Virus record (IMG/VR): IMGVR_UViG_3300045051_000978
Location: 1 to 64,000 of that record
Direction: 5' to 3' (one strand)
DNA length: 64,000 nucleotides
Origin: a virus
The notes under the pieces are model-generated. The model did no database searches. It saw only the letters and a list, made by a program, of their open reading frames with translations, and was not told where the DNA came from. This document shows positions 37,445-45,296 of this stretch, piece after piece. Each line of letters starts with the position of its first letter. Within the stretch, counting starts at the first letter, position 1. The translations under genes were made by a program, and so were the position numbers.

Positions 37445-37710
37445 AAGCGCCTCCTCAATTCAACCAGCGGGAGATCAACGATCTGAAGGACGTGATCATT
37501 CTGCACCTCGTGGAAATGGCCGAGGCCAACTACGAGGGAGACCTGCACGCGAAGCTGGTAACGGGTAAACCGCTCGACCAGGGCGAATGCGGGCACTACG
37601 TCGATCTCATGCGAAGGCAGAACTTGCCTGACCGCTTTCGCCCCCTACTCGATAAGCTGGAACGCCTTGCTCGCGAAAGTACGCCGCATCCTGCTTCGTC
37701 CGCGCCTTGA
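37441..37710 (+). CDS. Hypothetical protein, 89 aa
   Basis: MKAPPQFNQREINDLKDVII, helical, with ECGHYVDLMRRQNLPDRFRP. Overlaps the upstream stop. Its last 100 nt overlap the convergent receiver gene. No family. Confidence 0.6.
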   Translation: MKAPPQFNQREINDLKDVIILHLVEMAEANYEGDLHAKLVTGKPLDQGECGHYVDLMRRQNLPDRFRPLLDKLERLARESTPHPASSAP

Positions 37711-38107
37711 CCTTGTAGGTTCGGAACACCTGATCGAGTGCTTTGCCGTCAATCGGCTTGGCCAGAATACCCACGACGCCGATCTCGGCAGCCTGCTGAG
37801 CGGCGTTGCTTTGCGTATACCCGGTGACGATGACCACAGGGACGTTGGGCCACTTGGCCTTGATAGCGCGCAGCACGTCCACGCCACTGATCCCGGGCAG
37901 GCACAGGTTGAGGAAAATCAGGTCGAACGGTCCAAGCTGGTCGATGCACGCCAAGGCATCTTCGCCCGTCTTCGCCCACTTCAGCTCGCACTCGTATTGG
38001 TGCTCAAGCCAGTATACAATTCCTGCGCCTACCGCTTCGTCGTCCTCCACTAGTAGCAGCTTTGGCGGACGAATCAGCGTTTCGAGCAGCGCAGTGACGG
38101 AACTCAC
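37607..38107 (-). CDS. Stand-alone receiver domain with Asn at the phosphoacceptor site, 166 aa
   Basis: Response-regulator receiver fold: acidic pair LLLVEDDEAV, F-D-L-I-F-L-N-L-C-L-P-G where the phosphorylated Asp is replaced by Asn (AAC codon), VVIVTGY (conserved Thr), and ILAKPIDG (conserved Lys). No output domain; a basic C-terminal tail follows. Such pseudo-receivers usually act through protein contacts. Start GTG 38,107 overlaps the TGA of the upstream gene. Confidence 0.85.
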   Translation of the reverse strand: MSSVTALLETLIRPPKLLLVEDDEAVGAGIVYWLEHQYECELKWAKTGEDALACIDQLGPFDLIFLNLCLPGISGVDVLRAIKAKWPNVPVVIVTGYTQSNAAQQAAEIGVVGILAKPIDGKALDQVFRTYKVKARTKQDAAYFREQGVPAYRVGGESGQASSAFA

Positions 38108-38502
38108 GGCTTCATCCAGTCGATCACGGTTTTGAGCACGACGGGTATCACAATCGTCGCCAGCCAAAACAAAATACCGGTCTTCCCGACGACAGCCGAC
38201 TTCCAGTCGCGCAAAGCCTGAACCTGTCCGCTGATCTCGCTGACCGCCTTGTCGTGGTTATCGATTTTCGGATCGATCTTGCCCTTCCACTCTTCGGCAT
38301 TCGACTGCCGGCGTGCCAAATCCACGACCATGCGATTCTGGTGCGCCAAGGACTGGAACATCCACTCGTACTGGTTCTCCAGGCGGCTGAGCGTCTCGAT
38401 CATGTGCCGCTCACCGTCGCTCAGCTTCCCAAGCAGATGCACCGGGATCGTCGATTTGAACTCCCGGCTGACCAATGGCTCGTATAGTCCAGGATCGGTC
38501 AT
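38104..38502 (-). CDS. Coiled-coil protein with C-terminal membrane anchor, 132 aa
   Basis: MTDPGLYEPLVSREFKSTIP, helical/coiled-coil middle (MIETLSRLENQYEWMFQSLA) and one C-terminal transmembrane helix (ILFWLATIVIPVVLKTVI). The topology resembles XhlA-type or other phage membrane accessory proteins. ATG 38,502 is preceded 5 nt upstream by TATTTA. Co-transcribed with the pseudo-receiver, suggesting a membrane partner. Confidence 0.75.
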   Translation of the reverse strand: MTDPGLYEPLVSREFKSTIPVHLLGKLSDGERHMIETLSRLENQYEWMFQSLAHQNRMVVDLARRQSNAEEWKGKIDPKIDNHDKAVSEISGQVQALRDWKSAVVGKTGILFWLATIVIPVVLKTVIDWMKP

Positions 38503-38507
38503 TGTCC

Positions 38508-38513
38508 TAAATA
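38508..38513 (-). promoter_or_regulatory. TAnTTA start element (TATTTA)
   Basis: TATTTA 5 nt before the ATG at 38,502, on the left side of a divergent region whose right side has a sigma-70-like promoter. Confidence 0.45.
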
Positions 38514-38550
38514 GCGTGGTCACACCGTTGTAGGCACGAGAAATATAAGC

Positions 38551-38579
38551 GTGACGCCACGCCTAAAATTGTATACAGT
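38551..38579 (+). promoter_or_regulatory. Leaderless sigma-70-like promoter
   Basis: GTGACG, 17-bp spacer, TACAGT, then 6 nt to the GTG start at 38,586. Confidence 0.6.
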
Positions 38580-38585
38580 TCTCGT

Positions 38586-39674
38586 GTGAAGCCAAACGAG
38601 ATCGTTGAGATCATCGCCCGAGACTTCCCGGACACCTGGAAGCTCTGCCACCCAAGGCGAATTCTGCCACCCACTGGCTTCGTCAATCCAAAGCTGTACA
38701 GCGCCGCGATTTGGAGCCACGTGCGCCTCTGGTCAGACAACCAACTCGTGGCACAGCCGCACTTCACAACAGCAACCAGCTCCATGGCTTTGATCGCATC
38801 GGGCGTTCCGACGTACTTCGTCGATCCTGAGTTTTCGAGAGCAGTTGCACGCACACGTATCCCTGAAGGGCTAAGGCTGTCCGACCTGCGTTGGCCGCTC
38901 GCGTCGATGCTGCTGTGTCTGCACCCGTCCTTCGCGAAGGAATTTTTCGGCTACGACGTGCCCTTCATCAGTTTGAGTCGGTTGCCCGCTGGTAACTACC
39001 CCGACTGCTTGACCAAGATTCCGTGGGGTAGATTTTTCGGGCACGGCCAAGGGTTGACGTACACCAGCGACCGCATGAACATCGTCGGGTACTTCATCAT
39101 TTCAGACCCGTCCTTTCCGACAGAGTATTCTGGCACGTATCCGCTACACGCCGACCTGAATAGCGTCAAGGACGCGCCGTTCAGCGATGCCACACCGTCA
39201 GAGTGTGCTCAACTTGGCATCGCCGTCCCAACGGGAGGCACGACAGAGGAAGAAGATCGCACGCACAGCGAGCGCCTTCTATCGTTCGCAGTCAAGATGC
39301 TGCTGGTGCTGAGCGCAGCGCCCAGAACAGTGCGCTCTGGCGGGCTCGCAAGACCCATCAAGCTGAAGAAAGGACGCGTGGTGCAGGAGGAGCTGTGGCA
39401 CCCGAACGTCATCGGTTTCGGCTACAGGATCAGCAACAAGAGCGCGCCCAACCACGGCACGCACGCAGCACCTGGATTTCATATTCGATGGGGTCACTTC
39501 ACGCACCAAGTCAAGGGATCACGAGGTCCTGACTTTGTGTCTACAAGTCAGCTGCCGAAGAAAGCCGACGGTCAGATTGATTGGTCCCGGGTTGACGAGG
39601 ACACGCGGCTGCGCTTCTGGCAGAATCATGAAATCCGCTGGATTGAGCCTGTTGCCGTGAACACGCCGGCATAA
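38586..39674 (+). CDS. Hypothetical protein with Pro-Gly-x-His-x-Arg-x-Gly-His motif, 362 aa
   Basis: The N-terminal two-thirds is globular (PDTWKLCHPRRILPPTGF, ARDFP). The C-terminus has APGFHIRWGHFTHQVKGSRG and EIRWIEPVAVN, a pattern similar to the PHxRRAHWH..G module of many plasmid and phage proteins of unknown function. Leaderless GTG start. Probably an early accessory or host-interaction gene. Confidence 0.72.
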   Translation: MKPNEIVEIIARDFPDTWKLCHPRRILPPTGFVNPKLYSAAIWSHVRLWSDNQLVAQPHFTTATSSMALIASGVPTYFVDPEFSRAVARTRIPEGLRLSDLRWPLASMLLCLHPSFAKEFFGYDVPFISLSRLPAGNYPDCLTKIPWGRFFGHGQGLTYTSDRMNIVGYFIISDPSFPTEYSGTYPLHADLNSVKDAPFSDATPSECAQLGIAVPTGGTTEEEDRTHSERLLSFAVKMLLVLSAAPRTVRSGGLARPIKLKKGRVVQEELWHPNVIGFGYRISNKSAPNHGTHAAPGFHIRWGHFTHQVKGSRGPDFVSTSQLPKKADGQIDWSRVDEDTRLRFWQNHEIRWIEPVAVNTPA

Positions 39675-39680
39675 TTGAGG

Positions 39681-39709
39681 TTGACGCAAGCGACGAATTC
39701 GTATACACT
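39681..39709 (+). promoter_or_regulatory. Leaderless sigma-70-like promoter
   Basis: TTGACG, 17-bp spacer, TACACT, 6 nt to the ATG at 39,716. The best match to the sigma-70 consensus in the window. Confidence 0.65.
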
Positions 39710-39715
39710 TTGTCC

Positions 39716-40114
39716 ATGCTTGAAATCGGCAAGACAAGGCAGGTGCGCGTCAGGCGTCGTGTAAACAAGAAGCTCGTTTACACCGACGAGACCAAGATCG
39801 TGGCCCGAGAAATCTGGGCTCAGACGAAGGATGAACTGGGCGGACACTTCGGACCCGACCGTCACCGCCGGCTCGTCGTTGGCCTCGTTGCCGGCGATGT
39901 GCTGGTCCTGTACCCGAAGGGAACGCGTCAGCAGGTCACCGTGCAGCTCAAAGACGTGTACGGCTGGGCCGTGCGCTCGAAGGCGCTGCGCACGCAGTTG
40001 GAGAAGGCCCGTGAGCGTAAGGCCAAACTGGCAGAGCAGCGCGAGGCGCGCAGGCGCGATGCTGCCGAACGAAGACTGCGCGATCAGGCCAGAAAGGACC
40101 GCAATGCGCAATAG
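39716..40114 (+). CDS. Basic protein with helical Arg/Lys/Glu-rich tail, 132 aa
   Basis: An N-terminal beta domain (VRVRRRVNKKLVYTDETK, then DVLVLYPKGTRQQVTVQLKD) and a long charged helix (EKARERKAKLAEQREARRRD). Nucleic-acid binding is plausible. Leaderless ATG; the 3' end overlaps the lipoprotein gene. Confidence 0.72.
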   Translation: MLEIGKTRQVRVRRRVNKKLVYTDETKIVAREIWAQTKDELGGHFGPDRHRRLVVGLVAGDVLVLYPKGTRQQVTVQLKDVYGWAVRSKALRTQLEKARERKAKLAEQREARRRDAAERRLRDQARKDRNAQ

Positions 40115-40448
40115 CCTCTTGATCGCACTGGCAGCCGTGGCTTGCTCGTGCACGACCGTCTACGAAGCCCAGGGACCGTGTCAGCCCTCGCGCTCGAACA
40201 TGGCCGACCACACCGTCCTCAACAACACGCGCCTCAAGCTCGACGTGATCCAGGACGGCAAGACGGTTTACGCAGGTCTGAATCCGGGACAGTCCATCGG
40301 CGTGCGCCCGCGGCTCTGGAACGGTGTCTCCTGCGTGTCGGTCACCGGCTACACCGCCGAAGGCGATTACGTCGGCGCAGCCAACTGGGCGTTCATGTGG
40401 AACGTGCCTGAAACCTGGATCGTCTCCAGTCTCCAGCCTGCGCGCTAG
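40104..40448 (+). CDS. Lipoprotein, 114 aa
   Basis: Signal peptide MRNSLLIALAAVACSC with lipobox ALAAVA-C, then a soluble beta-rich domain (LKLDVIQDGKTVYAGLNPGQ). Exported and lipidated, likely at the inner face of the outer membrane; superinfection exclusion or spanin-like roles are possible. The ATG overlaps the previous gene by 11 nt. TAG stop. Confidence 0.8.
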   Translation: MRNSLLIALAAVACSCTTVYEAQGPCQPSRSNMADHTVLNNTRLKLDVIQDGKTVYAGLNPGQSIGVRPRLWNGVSCVSVTGYTAEGDYVGAANWAFMWNVPETWIVSSLQPAR

Positions 40449-40885
40449 CCGAGCATCCGCCGAACGATCTCACCTGCCGCCGTCTCAACCTGCGTCGCCT
40501 GCTGGCGCACCATGTTGAGACGTTTTTCTTTTTCAGGACCGTCTGCCATCGCCTGCGCCTGCTCCCAGGCGGCGAGAACGCCGTCAGGCGTCAGCACCTG
40601 CTCATCCGCGAAGTCGCGCCCCCACGGGTTTGCGATCTCAGTGCTCCGCGCTTCCTCGGCCGTCTCGGCGATCAAACGTCGGTCGTCATCACGCATCCGC
40701 TCGAAGTATGCGGTGGCGCGCCGAGCCGCAAAGGGCTCGCTGACCAGGGCCACACCGCGCCACTCTCGGCCAGCGAAGCTCTCGCGCAGCACACCGCGCT
40801 CCAGCACGCTGAAGTGGGTGCCGCCCTCGTTGCGGATTTCAACGCCGGGGTACCTCGGGTCGGTGTAGATTCGTGGCTCGCTCAT
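40445..40885 (-). CDS. Hypothetical protein, 146 aa
   Basis: MSEPRIYTDPRYPGVEIRNE, then HFSVLERGVLRESFAGREWR and a helical C-terminus ending IVRRMLG. No motif. Convergent with the lipoprotein gene (4-nt overlap). The region upstream contains TAATTA and TACTTA. Confidence 0.7.
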   Translation of the reverse strand: MSEPRIYTDPRYPGVEIRNEGGTHFSVLERGVLRESFAGREWRGVALVSEPFAARRATAYFERMRDDDRRLIAETAEEARSTEIANPWGRDFADEQVLTPDGVLAAWEQAQAMADGPEKEKRLNMVRQQATQVETAAGEIVRRMLG

Positions 40886-40911
40886 GCCTTCTGGGTTTAA
40901 GTACCTCGCGG

Positions 40912-40917
40912 TAATTA
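40912..40917 (+). promoter_or_regulatory. TAnTTA start element of the tail-fibre block (TAATTA)
   Basis: TAATTAGGGT directly before the ATG of a 13-codon leader at 40,922. Head of the long plus-strand appendage block. Confidence 0.5.
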
Positions 40918-40921
40918 GGGT

Positions 40922-40963
40922 ATGCGGGCTCCGCCGGCAATCCAGCCAAATCCAGCACCGTGA
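40922..40963 (+). CDS. 13-aa leader peptide
   Basis: M-R-A-P-P-A-I-Q-P-N-P-A-P with its TGA overlapping the GTG start of the first tail-fibre gene (GTGA). It follows TAATTAGGGT and may drive translation of the next gene by coupling. Short, so not certain. Confidence 0.4.
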   Translation: MRAPPAIQPNPAP

Positions 40964-42129
40964 GCAACGTCTGTGTCTACGCCTATTCCGATGCAGCCGG
41001 CGTCCGAAAATACGTCGATAACACGGATTTCAACTTCACGGGCACTTGGTCCGCGTACGGCAGCTACGTCAGCGACCGCGACGTGGTTGTCTACAGCGAC
41101 ACCAAGTACATGTCCATCCGGACGAATGTCGGAGCCAATCCGATAGCACCGGTCACCAGGACACAGCCCGCAAAGTGGTCCCCGCTGGTGCTCCTCTACG
41201 AGTACCAGTGCAGCGGCGGTTCTGGCACAACGTCCCCTGGAGAGGATGCTGTCGCCCGGCAGATTGCCAGCGACGCCTACGCGCTCGCGCAAATCGGCAC
41301 CAACACTGGAACTGCCGCCTACGACCTGGCTGCAAGCGCTTACGCTCTCGCCCAAATCGGGACCAACACGGGCACCGCGGCCTACGACCTGGCAGCGGCG
41401 GCGTATGCCCTCGCGCTCTCCGGCACCGGTTCGTACATCCACGACGCTCCAGACACGGTCAAGGACTACCACATCGACTGGGGCAGCGGAACCAACCAGG
41501 TCGATGCGAGCGACGTGCCATACGCCAGCAGTGTCTACAGCACGGTGGCGGCTGCACTCGATTACCTGCTCTACGTGCCGGTGAGCATCAGCTCGTTCAC
41601 GAACAACGTTGGCACGGTGGAGATCGGCAGTTCCGTCGGCTCAGTGCAGATCGACTGGGCACTCAACAAGACGATTCAGACCCAGGTCGTGTCTCCCATC
41701 GGATCGCTGGCTGCTGCGCTTCGGACGTACACAGAAACCGGGCCGTTCACGTCTACTCGGACGTACGGTCTCACCGTCAGCGACGGCACTACGAACGCCA
41801 ACGCATCCACCTCCGTGAATTTCCGTCAGAAGCGCTACTGGGGCGTTTCGGCCAACACTTCGTTGACGGACCCGCAGATTCTGGCGCTGAGCAGCGAATT
41901 CGCGACGAGCCGAGCCCAGACACGCTCATTTACGCCGTCGGCGCAGTACATCTACTTCGCGTATCCGACCTCGTTTGGATCAGCGACGTTCACGGTCAAC
42001 GGACTGCTCAACACCGCCTGGACTCTGGTTCAGCGCACGTTTGTAAACGCTTCAGGATACAGCGAGCAGTACAACATCTACAGGTCGGACAACCTGCTGA
42101 CCGGGAGCTTCAGCGTGACCATCAGCTGA
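40960..42129 (+). CDS. Tail-fibre-type protein with QIGTNTGTAAY repeats, 389 aa
   Basis: An N-terminal domain (VCVYAYSDAAGVRKYVDNTD, CSGGSGTTSPGED) like that of the 51,280 protein, two copies of A-Y-A-L-A-Q-I-G-T-N-T-G-T-A-A-Y-D-L (about 108-140), and a beta-rich C-terminus. Repeats probably form a trimeric shaft. GTG start, coupled to the leader peptide. Confidence 0.82.
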   Translation: MSNVCVYAYSDAAGVRKYVDNTDFNFTGTWSAYGSYVSDRDVVVYSDTKYMSIRTNVGANPIAPVTRTQPAKWSPLVLLYEYQCSGGSGTTSPGEDAVARQIASDAYALAQIGTNTGTAAYDLAASAYALAQIGTNTGTAAYDLAAAAYALALSGTGSYIHDAPDTVKDYHIDWGSGTNQVDASDVPYASSVYSTVAAALDYLLYVPVSISSFTNNVGTVEIGSSVGSVQIDWALNKTIQTQVVSPIGSLAAALRTYTETGPFTSTRTYGLTVSDGTTNANASTSVNFRQKRYWGVSANTSLTDPQILALSSEFATSRAQTRSFTPSAQYIYFAYPTSFGSATFTVNGLLNTAWTLVQRTFVNASGYSEQYNIYRSDNLLTGSFSVTIS

Positions 42130-42132
42130 TCT

Positions 42133-42762
42133 ATGGCCACAATCCCAGGCACAATCGTTTCTGCCAAGGTCACCACAGGTGACACAGCCAACACGTATCC
42201 GGTAGCCGACCAGAGCGAAATCAGGGGCGGCAACCACTCCGTTGAAACGCTCACGGATCGGGACAACATCCCGGCCGAGCGGCGCATGGAGGGCATGACC
42301 TGCTGGGTCGGCTCCGAAGGCAAGGAGTACCGACTCGTCAACGGCACGAACAATGGCGATTGGCTGGAAGTCGTCGATGGTGGGGGTGCCAGCGGCACCT
42401 ACGTACTCAAAACCGGCGACACCATGAGCGGCCGGCTCGAAGCGCCGGCCTTTCGTGTCCAGGAAGAGGTCGTTGTTTTCGGCACTTCCGTCGTGGCCAA
42501 CTTCGACGGCAAGGCGTTTCAAACGGGAACGCTTACCAGCAACGGCACGTTCTCGACGACCAACCGGGGGCTCGGCAAGCAGGTAGCTCTACGTATTTTT
42601 TCAGACGGCACCGACCATGAGCTGGTCACGACGAGCGGCATTCGCTCGCTCAAAAACCCGCCGCCATTCTTCCTCCAGGCCGGCAAGATCGCCATCGCCT
42701 CCTTCGCCAGCTTTGGTGCGTCCGAAAACGACACGGTCATGGTCTTTGTCGAGGAGGGCTGA
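42133..42762 (+). CDS. Tail appendage protein, 209 aa
   Basis: TIVSAKVTTGDTANTYPVAD, RRMEGMTCWVGSEGKEYRL and GTYVLKTGDTMSGRLEAPAF. The GDTMSG segment is typical of tail-fibre shafts. Beta-rich, no transmembrane region. Likely an assembly partner of the neighbouring fibres. Confidence 0.75.
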   Translation: MATIPGTIVSAKVTTGDTANTYPVADQSEIRGGNHSVETLTDRDNIPAERRMEGMTCWVGSEGKEYRLVNGTNNGDWLEVVDGGGASGTYVLKTGDTMSGRLEAPAFRVQEEVVVFGTSVVANFDGKAFQTGTLTSNGTFSTTNRGLGKQVALRIFSDGTDHELVTTSGIRSLKNPPPFFLQAGKIAIASFASFGASENDTVMVFVEEG

Positions 42763-42821
42763 ACCAACAAGAATCAACCACGCCGTAGTTAAACGAAACG
42801 GCACAACGAGCCCAAGATCAC

Positions 42822-44384
42822 ATGCCAACCACGATCACTTTTCCACGCAAGTTTCACGCCACAGTCAAGGGCTACTACCGCGCCAGCGTCGTCGATGCCA
42901 AGGGTGGTATCGTTTCGTCTACGGATTGGCATCCAAACCTGATCCTGGACAGCGGTCTGGACAAAATCGCGAGCATGCCGTGGGCTCAGGTCTTCCAGTT
43001 CTGCCTCGCCGGCAACAAAACTGGACCGACGGCTCCAGCCATCTCTGACACCAAGCTGGAGCAGCCGTACGCCCTCAACAGCTTCTGGCTGACCGGCTCC
43101 GAAAACTGCGGTCACTCCATCGCTGGCAACGTGCTCAAGCTGTACCGCACGTTCGACTTCTACCGGTTTCCGACCACGGTCATCATCACGGAACTCGGCT
43201 TCAAGGAGTCGCCTGCCGCAACGTCCCTCTTCAGCCGCGTGGTGCTTCCCAAGGCACAGCAGGTTGGCCCCGGACAGTTCCTACGCGTCAACTACGAGCT
43301 GAACATCACGCTGAATCCTGGCGCGGCGCAGTCGCCCAGCCCGGTGCCAACCATCGGCGGCTGGACAACAGGTGCCAGCGACAGCGAGTCGCTTCAGTTG
43401 TACGGCCTCTGCGGCATCTCAACCTCGACTTCGTTGGCCACGGCTATCGACGTGGGTGGGTTCTGCAACGAGCCGTTCGCGCCCGGCACGCGCAGCTTCG
43501 GTCCTGGCTACGGATTCGTGAACCGATGGCAGAACGGCGCAGACGTGGACTATATCGGTGCTTCCGGAAGCATGTCCACCAGGGTCGGACCGCTCTTCGA
43601 CTACGTTGGCGTCTACCAGAATCCGCACCAATTCCTCCAGTCGCGCATTCAGCTCAGCAACTCGGAAAGCGGTGGATCAAACAAAGGCAGCCTCACCAGC
43701 GCGGCCGGCGTCTTCAAAAATTACTACGACAAGGCGTTCCTGAACGCCATGGCGGCTGCCCACGGGTACTCGCTATCGTTTGGTAGCTCGGGCAACAACG
43801 GAGAAGTCACAAGCGTCAGCAACTCCAGCTACACCGACAAGACGGCTCCGTCTTCCGTAGACAATCGAGCGCACATCTGGGACCCGGTGGCGAAATACTA
43901 TCAGAGCCAGGACCTCCACGCGTGCAACGACTTCTTTTTCGATCCAGCGCTCAACGACGCCAGCAAGAGCTACGTCGCATTTCCTGGCAGCGTTGAACAG
44001 CCGGCGATCAACGCACCATTCTGGCAGGACTGGGTCGTCGCCGGGGCCAGCTGCTTCTTGTCCACAAACGCCACGGCACCAACGACCCTCGGTAGCACCG
44101 TTGACCGGGCGACCGCGGCCACGCAGTACGAACTGCCGCTCAGGTTGGATGTCTACACCCCTGGCAGCTTCACGCGCACCAAGTACGCGGTGTTCGACAC
44201 GTTCATTGCCAACGCAGGCTGGCGGTCCATCGGAATCGGCCCCACAAGCGCTGAGATCACTCCGAGCCTGATGAACGACGCAGCCACCAGCAACGGCTAC
44301 GTGTACGTCTTCAACGGCACGAACACCAAGGCCAACACCCACCAGCTGCGCATCGCGTTCGTTTACACGTGGGCACGCGCTTGA
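42822..44384 (+). CDS. Large tail-fibre or adhesin protein, 520 aa
   Basis: N-terminal phage-fibre module (KGYYRASVVDAKGGIVSSTD then NLILDSGLDKIASMPW) followed by a long Ser/Thr/Asn-rich beta region with aromatic clusters. Probably host-recognition. A TAGTTA lies 30 nt upstream of the ATG. Confidence 0.8.
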   Translation: MPTTITFPRKFHATVKGYYRASVVDAKGGIVSSTDWHPNLILDSGLDKIASMPWAQVFQFCLAGNKTGPTAPAISDTKLEQPYALNSFWLTGSENCGHSIAGNVLKLYRTFDFYRFPTTVIITELGFKESPAATSLFSRVVLPKAQQVGPGQFLRVNYELNITLNPGAAQSPSPVPTIGGWTTGASDSESLQLYGLCGISTSTSLATAIDVGGFCNEPFAPGTRSFGPGYGFVNRWQNGADVDYIGASGSMSTRVGPLFDYVGVYQNPHQFLQSRIQLSNSESGGSNKGSLTSAAGVFKNYYDKAFLNAMAAAHGYSLSFGSSGNNGEVTSVSNSSYTDKTAPSSVDNRAHIWDPVAKYYQSQDLHACNDFFFDPALNDASKSYVAFPGSVEQPAINAPFWQDWVVAGASCFLSTNATAPTTLGSTVDRATAATQYELPLRLDVYTPGSFTRTKYAVFDTFIANAGWRSIGIGPTSAEITPSLMNDAATSNGYVYVFNGTNTKANTHQLRIAFVYTWARA

Positions 44385-44387
44385 TCC

Positions 44388-45281
44388 ATGGCCCAGCAGA
44401 TCATCAACACCGGTACAGTCGCCAACGACGGCACAGGCGACTACGTTCGCACAGCCTGGACCAAGGCCAACGCGAACTTCACCGAGCTGTACGCCTCGGT
44501 AGCCAGCCAAGGCGTTGAGATCGACGTTCTCCAGGCCGTCTTCGTCGGCACAAATCGCACCTACTACGTGTCCACCAGTGGGTCGGACGCGTTCGACGGC
44601 CTGACCATCGGCACGCCGCTGCGCACAGTCCAGGCGGCGGTCAACAAGGTCAAAGGAATCATCACAGCCCCGTCAGTCGCGACTACCATTCAGCTGGCTG
44701 ACGGAACCTACGCGGAGTCCGTGCTCGTCAGCGGACCGTTTATCGGAAGTGCCAGCGTTACGATTCAAGGCAACGCAGCCAATCCTCCGGCCACGGTGAT
44801 CAGTGGAAGTTCTTGGGGAGTTCAGGCAGCCAATCAGGGGGTGATCAATCTCCAGTCCCTTCGCCTTGCCGCTTCCGGAGGCCCGTGCGCCTTTTCCAAC
44901 GCGAGCTATGTCCTGGCTACGAACGTGGACTTTGTGGCGGGCGCTTCATGCGTGCGTGCGCAAAATGGTGGTAGCGTGCGGATTCAGACCACGGGCACGT
45001 TTTCAGGCGGCGGCTCCGCGGCCCTGTACGCCGTAAACGGCGGCGTAATCGACATGTCCTCCTGCGCTGTCACCGTCCGAAACGCGCCAACCTACTCGAC
45101 AGGATTCGCCTATGCCGAGGCAGGAGTCGTTGCAGCCTCAGGCTGTACGTTTTCCGGATCGTCAACAGGCACACGGTACTCTTCGATCCTGAACGGCGTA
45201 ATCAATACGGGTGGCGGCGGGGCCAACTTCTTCCCCGGAACTTTCGGAGGATCAACAGCAACTGGCGGTCAATACGCGTAA
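44388..45281 (+). CDS. Beta-helix tail-fibre paralog 1, 297 aa
   Basis: N-terminal attachment module Q-I-I-N-T-G..NDGTGDYVRTAWTKANANF, then YVSTSGSDAFDGLTIGTPL and IQLADGTYAES, with a beta-helix-like core and a C-terminal SGSSTGTRYS..GG.NFFPGT signature. Member of a six-gene family in this block. Confidence 0.85.
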   Translation: MAQQIINTGTVANDGTGDYVRTAWTKANANFTELYASVASQGVEIDVLQAVFVGTNRTYYVSTSGSDAFDGLTIGTPLRTVQAAVNKVKGIITAPSVATTIQLADGTYAESVLVSGPFIGSASVTIQGNAANPPATVISGSSWGVQAANQGVINLQSLRLAASGGPCAFSNASYVLATNVDFVAGASCVRAQNGGSVRIQTTGTFSGGGSAALYAVNGGVIDMSSCAVTVRNAPTYSTGFAYAEAGVVAASGCTFSGSSTGTRYSSILNGVINTGGGGANFFPGTFGGSTATGGQYA

Positions 45282-45296
45282 CCACGAGCGTCGAGT

